Shown here one piece after another: positions 9,231 to 18,085 of a stretch of 64,000 nucleotides of DNA. Location: assembly GCA_029547705.1 (NCBI GenBank), contig JAKPOU010000034.1:62001-126000 (forward strand). Direction: 5' to 3'. The position numbers and the translations under genes are program-made. This stretch comes from Bacteroidota bacterium. GTDB taxonomy: Bacteria > Bacteroidota > Bacteroidia > Bacteroidales > VadinHA17. Position 1 is the first letter of the stretch. The number at the start of each line of letters is the position of its first letter. The notes beneath the pieces are model-generated. The model had not been told where the DNA came from. It made no database searches and saw only the letters and a program-made list of their open reading frames with translations.

Positions 9231-10550
9231 TTAACTGCCCCTGCCGTCTGCAGAGACGGCCGAACCGCTTCCTATCAGATATTTCCCGTCAGGCGAAGCT
9301 ATCCTGAATCTTATCCTGTGCTGCGATAAATGCTGCATACAATCAATGATCGAAGAAAATTCCATGTTCGCCGGACTGAAGATGACCTGCCTGACTTTTT
9401 TACTGACTATGCTTTCAGCTGTTCTCTGAATAATTTCCTGAATGCTGCCTCCGGGATCTGTCATATATTTATCAGTACTGATCACCACATCGGCTTTGGC
9501 TCCCGTGACAGCCAGCAGGTAATTTATTTTTTCCAGCATATCTGCCCCTGAAAGGACTGCTGTTTTTATTCCCTCTGCCGGCGAATTCCGTCCCGGTCCA
9601 ATGACCCGTGTTATTCTTCCGGTCAGCGGATCAAGCATCCTGCGGAACCACCGGTGTATTACAGAAGCTGCAGCCCTGAGCCTGATGGCGGTACTAACGG
9701 GAAGGATCATTTTCCTGAGGGTTGTGCTGCTGAAGTGTTTCCGGACAAATATCAGCATTGCGTCATAGAAGCGGATCACGAAATCCATCTCCTCCTTTTT
9801 TGTACTTTCTCCCTTGAAATGGATAATCCTGACATCGGGGAAATAATAATTTTCATATCCTTTTCCGAGCAGCCTGTAGCTGAAATCGATGTCCTCACCG
9901 TACATGAAAAAATCCTCATCCAGCAATCCGGTTTCCGAAACGGCTTTGCTCCGTAAGAACATAAAAGCACCGGCGATGACCTCTATGCGGTTTATGTCGA
10001 GCTTATTAAGATGTCCCAGATAATACCTGTTGATCCGTGGGGAAGCCGGGAAGAGGCGGTAGAGTCCGCTCATTTTCCAGAATGCCGTTTCAGGCAGGGG
10101 AATAGCTCTTTTTGATTCCGGGAGATATTTTCCATGGCCATTAATCATCATTACCCCGGCAGCGCCGGCATCCGGATGCTCATCCATAAACCTGATACAT
10201 CTGGTAAAGGTATCTTCCTCAACTATAGTGTCAGGATTCAGAAGCAGGATGTATTTTCCTCCTGCCTCTTTTATAGCCTGGTTGTTTGCGGCCGAGAATC
10301 CCCTGTTTTCCCGGTTGGAAATCAGTTTCACCCCCGGGAAGTCCCTTTGAATCATTTCACAGGATCCGTCGGAAGAATTATTATCAACGACAAAGATCTC
10401 GCAGTTCAGGTTGCGGCCTGCCTTCCTGACTGAAGCGAGGCACATCGCGAGAAAATATTTCACGTTGTAGCTGACAATAATTACAGACAGATCCGCAGGG
10501 GGCACCATATTATTCTCAGTCTGATTCAGGCTTCCGCCCGGCATTTCCAT
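9231..10550 (-). CDS. Family 2 glycosyltransferase with extra C-terminal domain
   Basis: 439 residues. The first 250 form a GT-A fold of the GT2 rhamnosyltransferase-like type: LSVIIVSYN, FVVDNNSSDGS, NRGFSAANNQAI, LLLNPDTIVEE (metal-binding acidic motif) and GEDIDFSYRL (catalytic acidic residues). It likely adds a sugar to a cell-surface glycan from the cytoplasmic face. Residues about 325-439 form an added domain with alternating strands and helices (AVLSGADMLEKINYLLAV, KADVVISTDKYM, VRQVIFSPANM) that resembles a nucleotide-binding Rossmann-like module. An alternative start is ATG 10508. The gene starts 19 nt downstream of recR on the same strand, suggesting co-transcription, with no obvious functional link. 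Confidence 0.88.
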   Translation of the reverse strand: MEMPGGSLNQTENNMVPPADLSVIIVSYNVKYFLAMCLASVRKAGRNLNCEIFVVDNNSSDGSCEMIQRDFPGVKLISNRENRGFSAANNQAIKEAGGKYILLLNPDTIVEEDTFTRCIRFMDEHPDAGAAGVMMINGHGKYLPESKRAIPLPETAFWKMSGLYRLFPASPRINRYYLGHLNKLDINRIEVIAGAFMFLRSKAVSETGLLDEDFFMYGEDIDFSYRLLGKGYENYYFPDVRIIHFKGESTKKEEMDFVIRFYDAMLIFVRKHFSSTTLRKMILPVSTAIRLRAAASVIHRWFRRMLDPLTGRITRVIGPGRNSPAEGIKTAVLSGADMLEKINYLLAVTGAKADVVISTDKYMTDPGGSIQEIIQRTAESIVSKKVRQVIFSPANMEFSSIIDCMQHLSQHRIRFRIASPDGKYLIGSGSAVSADGRGS

Positions 10551-10569
10551 TTTTAAAGAGAGTATTTGT

Positions 10570-11202
10570 TTATTGCTGATATGGATTCCTGTTGTTAATC
10601 GCTTTGCCCAGGGTTATTTCATCGGTATATTCAAGTTCATCACCAACTGCAACGCCCCTGGCCAGTGTGGTGATCAGGGTATTATACTTTCCCAGTCTCC
10701 TGTACAGGTAAAAATTCGTGGTATCACCCTCCATGGTTGCGCTCAGGGCAAGAATCACTTCATTAATATTTCCGGACTGCACCTTTGCCTCGAGTGAATC
10801 TATCCTGAGGTCTGCAGGTCCTATTCCGTCAATGGGGGATATGATTCCCCCGAGAACATGATAAAGCCCCCTGTATTGCCGGGTATTTTCTACTGCCATC
10901 ACGTCCTGGATGTTTTCCACTACACAGATTGTTGACCTGTCGCGCTTGCTGTCGCTGCATATGCTGCAGATCTCCGTATCAGAAATATTATGGCATACGC
11001 TGCAGTATTTTATTTCCGAACGCAGTCTGATAATGCTTTCGCCGAACCTTGTTACCTCACCCTGATCTCTTCTCAGCAGGTTCATGACAAGCCTGAAGGC
11101 GGTCTTTCTTCCTATTCCCGGCAGGGAAGCGAATTCATTCACCGCGTTTTCAAGCAGCCTCGAAGGAAATTCGGTAAAACTCATGACTAATGTTTCAGGC
11201 AA
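10570..11202 (-). CDS. recR: Recombination protein RecR
   Basis: 210 residues, close to the usual 200. The N-terminal helix-hairpin-helix ([16 protein letters not shown]) is followed by a C4 zinc finger with Cys67, Cys70, Cys79 and Cys82, and by a Toprim domain starting at about residue 90 ([14 protein letters not shown] ... [16 protein letters not shown]). The C-terminus ([25 protein letters not shown]) is the standard RecR ending with its Walker B-like part. RecR acts with RecO (and RecF) to load RecA on SSB-coated gaps. An internal ATG at 11184 (MSFTEFPS) is an alternative start and matches typical RecR N-termini slightly better. Confidence 0.97.
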   Translation of the reverse strand: MPETLVMSFTEFPSRLLENAVNEFASLPGIGRKTAFRLVMNLLRRDQGEVTRFGESIIRLRSEIKYCSVCHNISDTEICSICSDSKRDRSTICVVENIQDVMAVENTRQYRGLYHVLGGIISPIDGIGPADLRIDSLEAKVQSGNINEVILALSATMEGDTTNFYLYRRLGKYNTLITTLARGVAVGDELEYTDEITLGKAINNRNPYQQ

Positions 11203-11327
11203 AAATAATTCAATTTTTGATTATGTTGCCGGGAGTTCCGCCCGGTCCCGCTTTTATTACCGGAAAGCGATTCTGTAATTTTTAAGCTTTCATTCTTTTT
11301 ATTATTCTTGCAGATCATTAAATCCGT

Positions 11328-12779
11328 ATGTCACCCTACCTCATTGCCGGAATATTCCTTGTATATACTGCCCTGCTTTTCCTGATTACATGGATAACGG
11401 CCAGAAAAGCCGACAGCCAGTCCTTTTTCACCGGCAACAGGGCATCGCCGTGGTTTGTGGTGGCTTTCGGAATGATCGGAGCCTCCCTTTCTGGGGTTAC
11501 CTTCATGTCGGTTCCGGGATGGGTTTCAGAGACGCAGTTCACATACATGCTTGTAGTGTTTGGTTACCTGGCCGGATATTTTGTAATCGCACTTGTTCTT
11601 CTGCCGCTCTATTACAGGCTTCAGCTGACCTCCATCTACACCTATCTGGAGAAACGGTTAGGAAGCTGGTCCTACAGGACAGGCGCAGGTTTCTTTCTGC
11701 TTTCACGCACACTGGTGACATCTCTCAGAATGTTTCTTGTGATTAACGTGCTGCAGCTCTTCGTTTTTGATGCCTGGAGCATGCCTTTCTGGCTGAATGC
11801 TTTGGTTTTCATCATACTTGCAGTGCTTTACACTTTCAGGGGAGGGATACGTACCATTATATGGACCGACACCCTTCAGACAGGCTTCATGTTGCTGGCA
11901 GTCGTGCTTTCAATGGTTTTCATCAGCAGGGAACTGGACGCCGGTTTCGGGAGCCTGGTAATGGAAATCCGCCGGGCCGGTATGTCGAAAATGTTTGTTA
12001 CAGACTGGCATCATGAGCGTTACTATCTGAAACAGTTTCTTTCAGGTATGTTTATTACCATTACCATGACCGGCCTTGACCAGGAGATGATGCAAAAAAA
12101 TCTCAGCTGCCGTAATATACGGGAAGCCAGGAAAAATATGTTCACATTCAGCGGTATACTTATACTGGTGAATTTCCTTTTCCTGCTGCTCGGAGCCTTC
12201 CTTGTTCTTTATGCAGACAAAAGGGGGATCAGTGTCGCTTCGTCGGATGACCTGTTTCCCACCATTGCCTTTAAATACATGAGTCCGCTGGCAGGGATTG
12301 TATTTCTGACAGGACTGATTTCTGCGGCATTCCCGAGTGCGGATGGTGCACTCACTTCGCTCACCACCTCTGTCAGTATAGATTTTCTCAGGCTGGACAG
12401 GAGGGAGGATCTTACTGAAAAGAAGGCAACAGGAATCAGGTATATTGTTCATCTGTCAGCCGCCATCCTGATTTTTGCCTGTATCATGATATTCCGTATA
12501 GTAAATGACAGGGCCGTTATCGATATGCTGTTCACCCTTGTCTCATACAGCTATGGTCCGCTGCTGGGCCTCTATACCTTCGGCCTTTTTACAAGGAGAA
12601 AGGCCCGTGACCGTCTTACTCCGCTCATTGCGGTTCTGTCGCCGGTAATATGTTATTTCCTCAGTGAGAACTCGGTTCTTCTGCTGAATGGTTACAGGTT
12701 TGGTTTTGAACTGATATTTCTGAACGGATTTCTGACCTTTGCGGGGTTGCTGGCCTTCAGCAGGACGAAAGCAGATTAG
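11328..12779 (+). CDS. Sodium:solute symporter family (SSF) transporter
   Basis: 483 residues made almost entirely of about 13 hydrophobic helices, the normal topology of the SSF (LeuT-fold) family. The first helix is LIAGIFLVYTALLFLITWITA, followed by the typical FFTGNRASPWFVVAFGMIGASLSGVTFMSVPGW segment that carries part of the Na+ site, and later LVSYSYGPLLGLYTFGLFTRR. It imports an organic solute with sodium; the substrate is unknown. The gene is single, reading away from recR and converging with the DUF6048-like gene. A near-consensus -7 element (TATTCTTG, one mismatch) lies at 11303-11310. Confidence 0.92.
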   Translation: MSPYLIAGIFLVYTALLFLITWITARKADSQSFFTGNRASPWFVVAFGMIGASLSGVTFMSVPGWVSETQFTYMLVVFGYLAGYFVIALVLLPLYYRLQLTSIYTYLEKRLGSWSYRTGAGFFLLSRTLVTSLRMFLVINVLQLFVFDAWSMPFWLNALVFIILAVLYTFRGGIRTIIWTDTLQTGFMLLAVVLSMVFISRELDAGFGSLVMEIRRAGMSKMFVTDWHHERYYLKQFLSGMFITITMTGLDQEMMQKNLSCRNIREARKNMFTFSGILILVNFLFLLLGAFLVLYADKRGISVASSDDLFPTIAFKYMSPLAGIVFLTGLISAAFPSADGALTSLTTSVSIDFLRLDRREDLTEKKATGIRYIVHLSAAILIFACIMIFRIVNDRAVIDMLFTLVSYSYGPLLGLYTFGLFTRRKARDRLTPLIAVLSPVICYFLSENSVLLLNGYRFGFELIFLNGFLTFAGLLAFSRTKAD

Positions 12780-12852
12780 AACGGGAGATGCGGATCCCGG
12801 GAAAGAACGTGACAGGGATAAGCAGGTAACAGAGGATATGCCGTAATTATGA

Positions 12853-13695
12853 TCATCTCAGACGGTTTCCTGCACCGCTTCCGCTGATGCTACGGTAACT
12901 TCTGTCCTCCCTGCTTCCCCCGGATTCGTCGTCATCGTAATATTCCTCAGGCTCATCTTTCTTAAGCCCGACTCTTATTTTCCTATAAGGGATGTTCCAT
13001 GAAATGTAATAGGCTGCTCCGGCAGTGACTGATTCTCCGGATCCGTATCCCGGCAGCCAGAGGGGTCTTAAATCCTTTTTTTGTCCCGGGCTGATCAGTT
13101 TCCGCAGGTTGACCGACCATCCTATGCTGAAGTTTTTAAACAGTTCCGCCCTGAAACCCGGGGAAATTTCCAGATAATGTCCCATGATCCGGTATGGTTT
13201 GATGGCCGAACTGATACTGCCCCAGTAATTCTCGTGAGTAAAGGAGGGCGTTTCTGAAAGACAGCTGCTGATGCCGTAGCGGATGCCGATACCGGCCCAG
13301 TATTTTCCTGCCGCAATTTCGGGCCTGAGCAGGTTGAAATCCATTCCTGCCTTGAAGAAAGATCCTTTGCTCAGGTAGTCATAATTGTACTGTGAGTAAC
13401 TGTAATCAGAATATCCGGCACCAAGGAACAATGCAAATTTCTCATTCAGGTCGGTGGAAATATATGCTTCTGCAGTCAGGATACTTTTATCCGTAAACCA
13501 TATAGCAGGACCGGTTATATCAATTCCAGTCCTGATTTTCAGAGGTATATCAACACTGTCCTTCACTTCGGCATTTCCGCCTGCCTGTGAAAAGGCAGTA
13601 CCTGGCAGAAGGAAGAGAGTCATGATGAAACAGAAAGTCATGATGGTCCGGAGAACCGTGATCCAGCGGGTGGCCTGGCCCGTACGGAGAGTCAT
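12853..13695 (-). CDS. DUF6048-like predicted outer-membrane beta-barrel protein
   Basis: About 280 residues from ATG 13695, which gives a signal peptide with a basic start (MTLRTGQATR) and hydrophobic core ending in TAFSQ. The frame is open to 13785, but that start would overlap the upstream gene by 29 nt and prepends a non-signal sequence; ATG 13641 is another option. The mature part alternates short beta strands rich in Gly, Tyr and aromatic residues (LFLGAGYSDYSYSQYNYDYL, KYWAGIGIRYG), as expected of a small outer-membrane barrel, and ends in a charged tail (EPEEYYDDDE). The length and neighbour (a DUF6452-like lipoprotein) fit the DUF6048 family of Bacteroidota. Function unknown. Confidence 0.65.
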   Translation of the reverse strand: MTLRTGQATRWITVLRTIMTFCFIMTLFLLPGTAFSQAGGNAEVKDSVDIPLKIRTGIDITGPAIWFTDKSILTAEAYISTDLNEKFALFLGAGYSDYSYSQYNYDYLSKGSFFKAGMDFNLLRPEIAAGKYWAGIGIRYGISSCLSETPSFTHENYWGSISSAIKPYRIMGHYLEISPGFRAELFKNFSIGWSVNLRKLISPGQKKDLRPLWLPGYGSGESVTAGAAYYISWNIPYRKIRVGLKKDEPEEYYDDDESGGSREDRSYRSISGSGAGNRLR

Positions 13696-13756
13696 GATGC
13701 AACGGGAGGACATGCAGGGCAGGAGGTACGTGTTGCACCTGGAGACAGGGGAGATA

Positions 13757-14221
13757 TCAGTAATATATGAATATATTCGGTTCATTGAAGGTAGAGATGG
13801 TTCTGAACTTGATCAGAATGGTATCTATTATATTCCTGGTGTATGCCAGGGAATCAAGATCATGAAAAAAGGTGTAGCCGCATTCCCTGGAAATCAGGTG
13901 TGTAAAAGTGGAATAGAAGAATGATACAGTATCATCCACCCCGTTGATGCGTATAAGAAATCCGCAGGCGGATGCGGAGGGATCCAGAGGTATAAGTGCA
14001 GGCTGCACCCGGCTTGCTTTTTTATAAACAGCACTGTCTTTCCCGATACCGTACATTGAAAGGCTGTCGGGCGGGACGGGTTTTCCCTGGGAAGTCCGGT
14101 AGAATGTGGCCTTGAGGTAAGAATTTGTTTCTTCAAAACATGACCCGGGTGTACAGGAAACAGACAAGAAAAGGGCACAGGCAACAACAACCGCGGAAAT
14201 AATATTAAAAGTGTTTCTCAT
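13757..14221 (-). CDS. DUF6452-like lipoprotein
   Basis: 154 residues from ATG 14221 (MRNTFNIISAVVVACALFLSVSC). The hydrophobic signal ends in a lipobox (SVSC), so the protein is probably an outer-membrane or periplasmic lipoprotein. A start at 14266 would put 15 extra residues in front and is unlikely. The mature part begins TPGSCFEETNSYLKATFY and has little recognisable beyond the DUF6452-like pattern of an early Cys followed by a beta-rich domain. It lies directly downstream of alaS on the same strand, 55 nt away, and directly upstream of the DUF6048-like gene. DUF6452 and DUF6048 genes are commonly paired in Bacteroidota, so the two products may work together. Function unknown. Confidence 0.65.
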   Translation of the reverse strand: MRNTFNIISAVVVACALFLSVSCTPGSCFEETNSYLKATFYRTSQGKPVPPDSLSMYGIGKDSAVYKKASRVQPALIPLDPSASACGFLIRINGVDDTVSFFYSTFTHLISRECGYTFFHDLDSLAYTRNIIDTILIKFRTISTFNEPNIFIYY

Positions 14222-14276
14222 GACTTTCTGTCTGTAAAGCCATAAAAGTATAAAAAATCTCCGCATTCCGGATTTT

Positions 14277-16913
14277 TCAGCTTAATCGTTCCCTGATAAA
14301 CTTACCGGCTTTTTCCAGTGCCCTTGCTATTCCGCCGGGATTTTTTCCCCCGGCAGTTGCAAGGAATGGCTGACCGCCGCCCCCGCCGCTTATTTCCGGA
14401 GCAATTTCCCGGATTATTTCCGTTGCTTCAAGCCTGCCTTCCTTTGCCAGCGGATCACTGACCATTGCAACGAGTCCGGCCTTTTCACCAATTTGTGATC
14501 CCATAACGGCAACGTTTTTGCCGGGTATTTTACGTATCTCAAAGGCAATTGACTTAAGGGTTTCTGCCGAGTCAGCCTCCACCTGCCCCCGGATAAACCT
14601 GACATCACCAATCTGAACGGCGTTTTGGACAAGATCCCTGATAATATCTTTTGCTATCCTTGACTTGTATTTTTCAACTGTTTTTCTGAGTGCCGCATTT
14701 TCGCTTATAAGCTTTTCCACGCTTTCCCTGACGTTTCCGGTACTTTTTAGCATTGATGCAACATTCTCCAGCTCTGCAATTTTTTCATTTATGTATTCAT
14801 CAGCCTTTGAGCCTGTTATTGCTTCAATCCTTCTTATTCCGGCTGCGATTGCCCCTTCGGAGATTATTTTGATCAGGCCAATGCCGGCTGTTGAGTCAGC
14901 GTGTGTCCCGCCGCATAATTCCACAGAGTCACCGAACCGAACCACCCTTACCGTATCACCGTATTTTTCGCCGAACAGTGCCATTGCGCCCATTGTAAGA
15001 GCTTCCTCCAGGGGAACGTCGTCCATGACCTGCCTTGTGAAGTTATTTCTGACCAGCTGGTTTGCAATATTTTCAACTTCAAGGATTTCCTCCCTTGTCA
15101 GCCTGCTGAAATGGCTGAAATCAAATCTCAGCCGTTCTGAGGTAACGAGTGATCCTTTCTGTTCAACGTGATTGCCCAGGACTTTCCTCAGGGCATAGTG
15201 AAGAAGGTGGGTTGCAGTATGATTGCTGGCAGTCATTGCCCTTTTCCGCAGATCAACTTTTGCCACGAAGGCTGCATCGGGGCGGGAGGGAATTTTATCC
15301 GCCAGATGGATGATGAGTTCGTTTTCCCAGATGGTGTCTGTGATTCTTATCTGCTCTTCTTCCGAGGCAATGACGCCACTGTCTCCGGACTGACCCCCGG
15401 ATTCCGCATAAAAAGGTGTTTTGTCGAACACGAGCTGGCAGATATCCTTTCCCCTGGCCTTCACCACGCGGTATTTCATTATAAGGATGTCATCAGTTGT
15501 TTTGTCATATCCCGTAAATATAGTTGTATCTCCTTCCCTTACATTGATCCAGTCGCCCGAATCCAGTGTCCCGTCCTTTCTGGACCGGTTTTTCTGATTC
15601 TCCATTTCCTGTTCAAAGCCCTCAGTGTCGAGAGTCATATTGTTCTCCCTGAGTATGAGACGGGTCAGGTCGGCGGGGAAGCCATATGTGTCATAAAGTT
15701 CAAAAGCTATCCTGCCCGGAAGAACATTTATTTTTTTCATTTTCAGGTCCGAAATCATTCTGTCAATCATTTTCAGGCCTTTCCCGAGTGTTTTCAGGAA
15801 TGAGCTTTCTTCTTCATGAATTATTCTGGATATATGTTCTTCAGAGTTTTTCAGTTCGGGGTACTGATCCCCCATTTCCGCGACAAGGACAGGGACAAGC
15901 CTGTACATGAAGGGTTCGTCCACGTTCAGGTAGTTGTATGCATATCTTACAGCCCTGCGGAGGATTCTCCGGATAACATATCCGGCCTTGTTGTTTGAGG
16001 GCAGTTGTCCGTCTGCAATTGAAAATGATATTGCCCTGAGGTGATCGGCAACCACTCTCATGGCGATATCCTGTTCTTCCGTTTCGCCGTATTTCCGGCC
16101 GCATGAGATTGATATTTCATTGATGAGGGTCTGGAAAATATCGGTATCGTAGTTTGATGTCTTGCCCTGGACTACCATACAGAGCCTCTCAAACCCCATT
16201 CCGGTGTCCACATGGCTGTCGGGAAGCAGTTCGAGCGATCCGTCGGCCCTGCGGTTATACTGGATGAATACCAGATTCCATATTTCAAGCACCAGGGGAT
16301 GGCTCCGGTTTACAAGGCTGTGGCCGGGAATTTTTTCCCTTTCGCTGTCGTCACGGAGATCCACATGGATTTCCGAACAGGGACCGCAGGGTCCGGTTTC
16401 CCCCATTTCCCAGAAATTGTCCTCCTTTGATCCCTCAAGTATTCTGTCGGACTGCCCCGGGAAGCATTCCTGCCACCACCTGAAGGATTCTTCATCGCGG
16501 GGCACATTGTCTTCCGGGCTTCCTGTAAATATTGTGGCATAGAGCCTGTCCGCGGGTATTCCCAGCCTGCCGTTCAGGAATTCCCAGGCCCATTCAATGG
16601 CTTCCTTCTTGAAGTAATCACCAAAAGACCAGTTGCCCAGCATCTCAAACATGGTATGATGATAGGTGTCATGACCAACTTCCTCCAGGTCATTATGCTT
16701 TCCGGAAACCCTCAGGCATTTCTGTGAATCAGCAACCCTCCGGTATTTTGGTGCGGTATGGCCGAGGAAAATATCCTTGAACTGATTCATCCCCGCGTTG
16801 GTAAACATGAGAGAAGGGTCATTCCTGATTACCATGGGAGCAGAAGGTACAATCTCGTGGCCCTTTTCCCTGAAAAAATTAAGGAACAACTGTCTCAGTT
16901 TCTGTGATTTCAT
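14277..16913 (-). CDS. alaS: Alanyl-tRNA synthetase
   Basis: 878 residues, the full family length. The class II catalytic core is at the N-terminus (FTNAGMNQFKDIFLG, HHTMFEMLGNWSFGDYFK, DTGMGFERL). The editing domain has the metal-binding HxxxH in NHTATHLLHYAL and CxxxH in CGGTHADSTAGIG. The C-terminal oligomerisation/C-Ala domain ends in the glycine-rich GGGGGQPFLATAGGKNPGG. It charges tRNA-Ala and clears mis-acylated Ser and Gly. It is transcribed divergently from the M23 peptidase gene at 17037, across a 123-nt AT-rich spacer. Confidence 0.98.
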   Translation of the reverse strand: MKSQKLRQLFLNFFREKGHEIVPSAPMVIRNDPSLMFTNAGMNQFKDIFLGHTAPKYRRVADSQKCLRVSGKHNDLEEVGHDTYHHTMFEMLGNWSFGDYFKKEAIEWAWEFLNGRLGIPADRLYATIFTGSPEDNVPRDEESFRWWQECFPGQSDRILEGSKEDNFWEMGETGPCGPCSEIHVDLRDDSEREKIPGHSLVNRSHPLVLEIWNLVFIQYNRRADGSLELLPDSHVDTGMGFERLCMVVQGKTSNYDTDIFQTLINEISISCGRKYGETEEQDIAMRVVADHLRAISFSIADGQLPSNNKAGYVIRRILRRAVRYAYNYLNVDEPFMYRLVPVLVAEMGDQYPELKNSEEHISRIIHEEESSFLKTLGKGLKMIDRMISDLKMKKINVLPGRIAFELYDTYGFPADLTRLILRENNMTLDTEGFEQEMENQKNRSRKDGTLDSGDWINVREGDTTIFTGYDKTTDDILIMKYRVVKARGKDICQLVFDKTPFYAESGGQSGDSGVIASEEEQIRITDTIWENELIIHLADKIPSRPDAAFVAKVDLRKRAMTASNHTATHLLHYALRKVLGNHVEQKGSLVTSERLRFDFSHFSRLTREEILEVENIANQLVRNNFTRQVMDDVPLEEALTMGAMALFGEKYGDTVRVVRFGDSVELCGGTHADSTAGIGLIKIISEGAIAAGIRRIEAITGSKADEYINEKIAELENVASMLKSTGNVRESVEKLISENAALRKTVEKYKSRIAKDIIRDLVQNAVQIGDVRFIRGQVEADSAETLKSIAFEIRKIPGKNVAVMGSQIGEKAGLVAMVSDPLAKEGRLEATEIIREIAPEISGGGGGQPFLATAGGKNPGGIARALEKAGKFIRERLS

Positions 16914-16962
16914 ATTTTTTTATATATCTGTGTAACATTTCGTCAAAGTATTCGTAAATTGG

Positions 16963-16993
16963 TTTGTAAAATTAATTTAAATGTTTAGATTTG
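16963..16993 (+). promoter_or_regulatory. Bacteroidota-type promoter of the first M23 gene
   Basis: TTTG at 16963-16966, a 19-nt spacer and TAGATTTG at 16986-16993 match the -33/-7 consensus (TTTG, TAnnTTTG). Transcription would begin near 17000, giving a leader of about 37 nt to ATG 17037. This argues against an earlier in-frame TTG start at 16998. Confidence 0.65.
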
Positions 16994-17036
16994 AGGCTTG
17001 CGGCTACAAAATATTCCAGAAACAGAAGTGTGGAGT

Positions 17037-17999
17037 ATGATTAAGAAGAAATATTATCTCGATCCTAATGATTTGCAGTATAAACGATTAAGACTTCCCT
17101 GGAAAAGGAAGTTCTTAATGGGTCTGCTTTGGTTTACAGTAACAGTTGTCCTGACTGTTATTTATTCAACAATCTTTCACAGTATATTCGGCTCACCCAA
17201 ATACCAGGCGCTCAGCCGCCAGTTATCCGCCCTCAAGCTGAACTTTACGCTTGCAAACCGGGAACTGGATCTTACCGTTGACATGATCAATGATCTGAAG
17301 ATGTCGGATGAAGTAAGATACCGTCCCGTTCTTGCGATGGAGAGCCTTCCGGAGTCCTACCGGAATCCGGGCTTCGGAGGTATTGACCGTTTCAGGGATC
17401 TGAACGGTTACCCGAGTTCATCTATCATGAGAAATACCAGGACCAGGATTGAAGAGATGAAGAATATGCTGGAAGTTCAGCAGGCGTCGTTCAGGTCGAT
17501 AATTGAAAGGGAAGCTGAATGGTCGCGGATGTACAGTTACCTGCCGCTTATATGTCCGGTTTCGGTTAAGATAAGGAGGGGGGAGGGAGTGATGTACAGG
17601 GAAGTACATCCTGTGCTGGGCACCTCTCAGTGGCATCATGGCCAGGATTTCAGAACCCCTTATGGTACAGAGGTATATGCTACAGGAAACGGAAGGGTTA
17701 TTGAGGCCGGATGGAACAGCGGAGGGTTCGGAAATTATGTAGTAATTGATCATGGTTACGGATATCAGTCAACATATGCACACCTGAGCGGTATTAAAGT
17801 CAGCAAGGGAATGGAGGTGAAGCGAGGAGATCTGATCGGGCTTACCGGGAATTCCGGAATATCAACGGGACCGCATCTTCATTACCAGATCGATTTATAC
17901 GGAAGGTATCAGAATCCATTGCATTTCTTCAATGATGATCTGACGGAAGATGAGTATTTTGAAATGATCAATCTTCTTACATCAAGTAAAAAATTCTGA
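17037..17999 (+). CDS. Membrane-anchored M23 family peptidase (copy 1)
   Basis: 320 residues from ATG 17037. The cytoplasmic start (KKKYYLDPNDLQYKRLRLPWKRK) leads into one transmembrane helix (about 33-52), a coiled-coil region, and a LytM/M23 domain in the last 130 residues. Zinc-binding motifs are present: HHGQD for the HxxxD element and HLH in GPHLHYQI. Such enzymes cut peptide cross-links in peptidoglycan, or act as regulators when ligands are lost; here the ligands look intact. It is followed 86 nt later by a paralogue of the same layout, which has its own promoter. M23 pairs of this form are frequent in Bacteroidota and resemble MepM/NlpD-type envelope hydrolases, but no specific role can be assigned. 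Confidence 0.9.
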   Translation: MIKKKYYLDPNDLQYKRLRLPWKRKFLMGLLWFTVTVVLTVIYSTIFHSIFGSPKYQALSRQLSALKLNFTLANRELDLTVDMINDLKMSDEVRYRPVLAMESLPESYRNPGFGGIDRFRDLNGYPSSSIMRNTRTRIEEMKNMLEVQQASFRSIIEREAEWSRMYSYLPLICPVSVKIRRGEGVMYREVHPVLGTSQWHHGQDFRTPYGTEVYATGNGRVIEAGWNSGGFGNYVVIDHGYGYQSTYAHLSGIKVSKGMEVKRGDLIGLTGNSGISTGPHLHYQIDLYGRYQNPLHFFNDDLTEDEYFEMINLLTSSKKF

Positions 18000-18051
18000 A
18001 TCAGATATCTGTCTGCCTGTTGACAAATCCTGAATGTGTTTAAAAGTGCAG

Positions 18052-18081
18052 TTTTGAATTTTCATTTATTGATTATCTTTG
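18052..18081 (+). promoter_or_regulatory. Bacteroidota-type promoter adjoining the second M23 start
   Basis: TTTTG ends at 18056, then 17 nt, then TATCTTTG at 18074-18081, a full match to TAnnTTTG. The GTG start codon is at 18086, so the predicted transcription start falls at or next to the start codon and the mRNA would be leaderless or nearly so. Confidence 0.6.
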
Positions 18082-18085
18082 TGCT

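Noticed and set aside
14665..15803. Plus-strand frames of 168 and 211 residues opposite alaS
   Set aside because: Antisense to a complete AlaRS with all its motifs; no homology signal.
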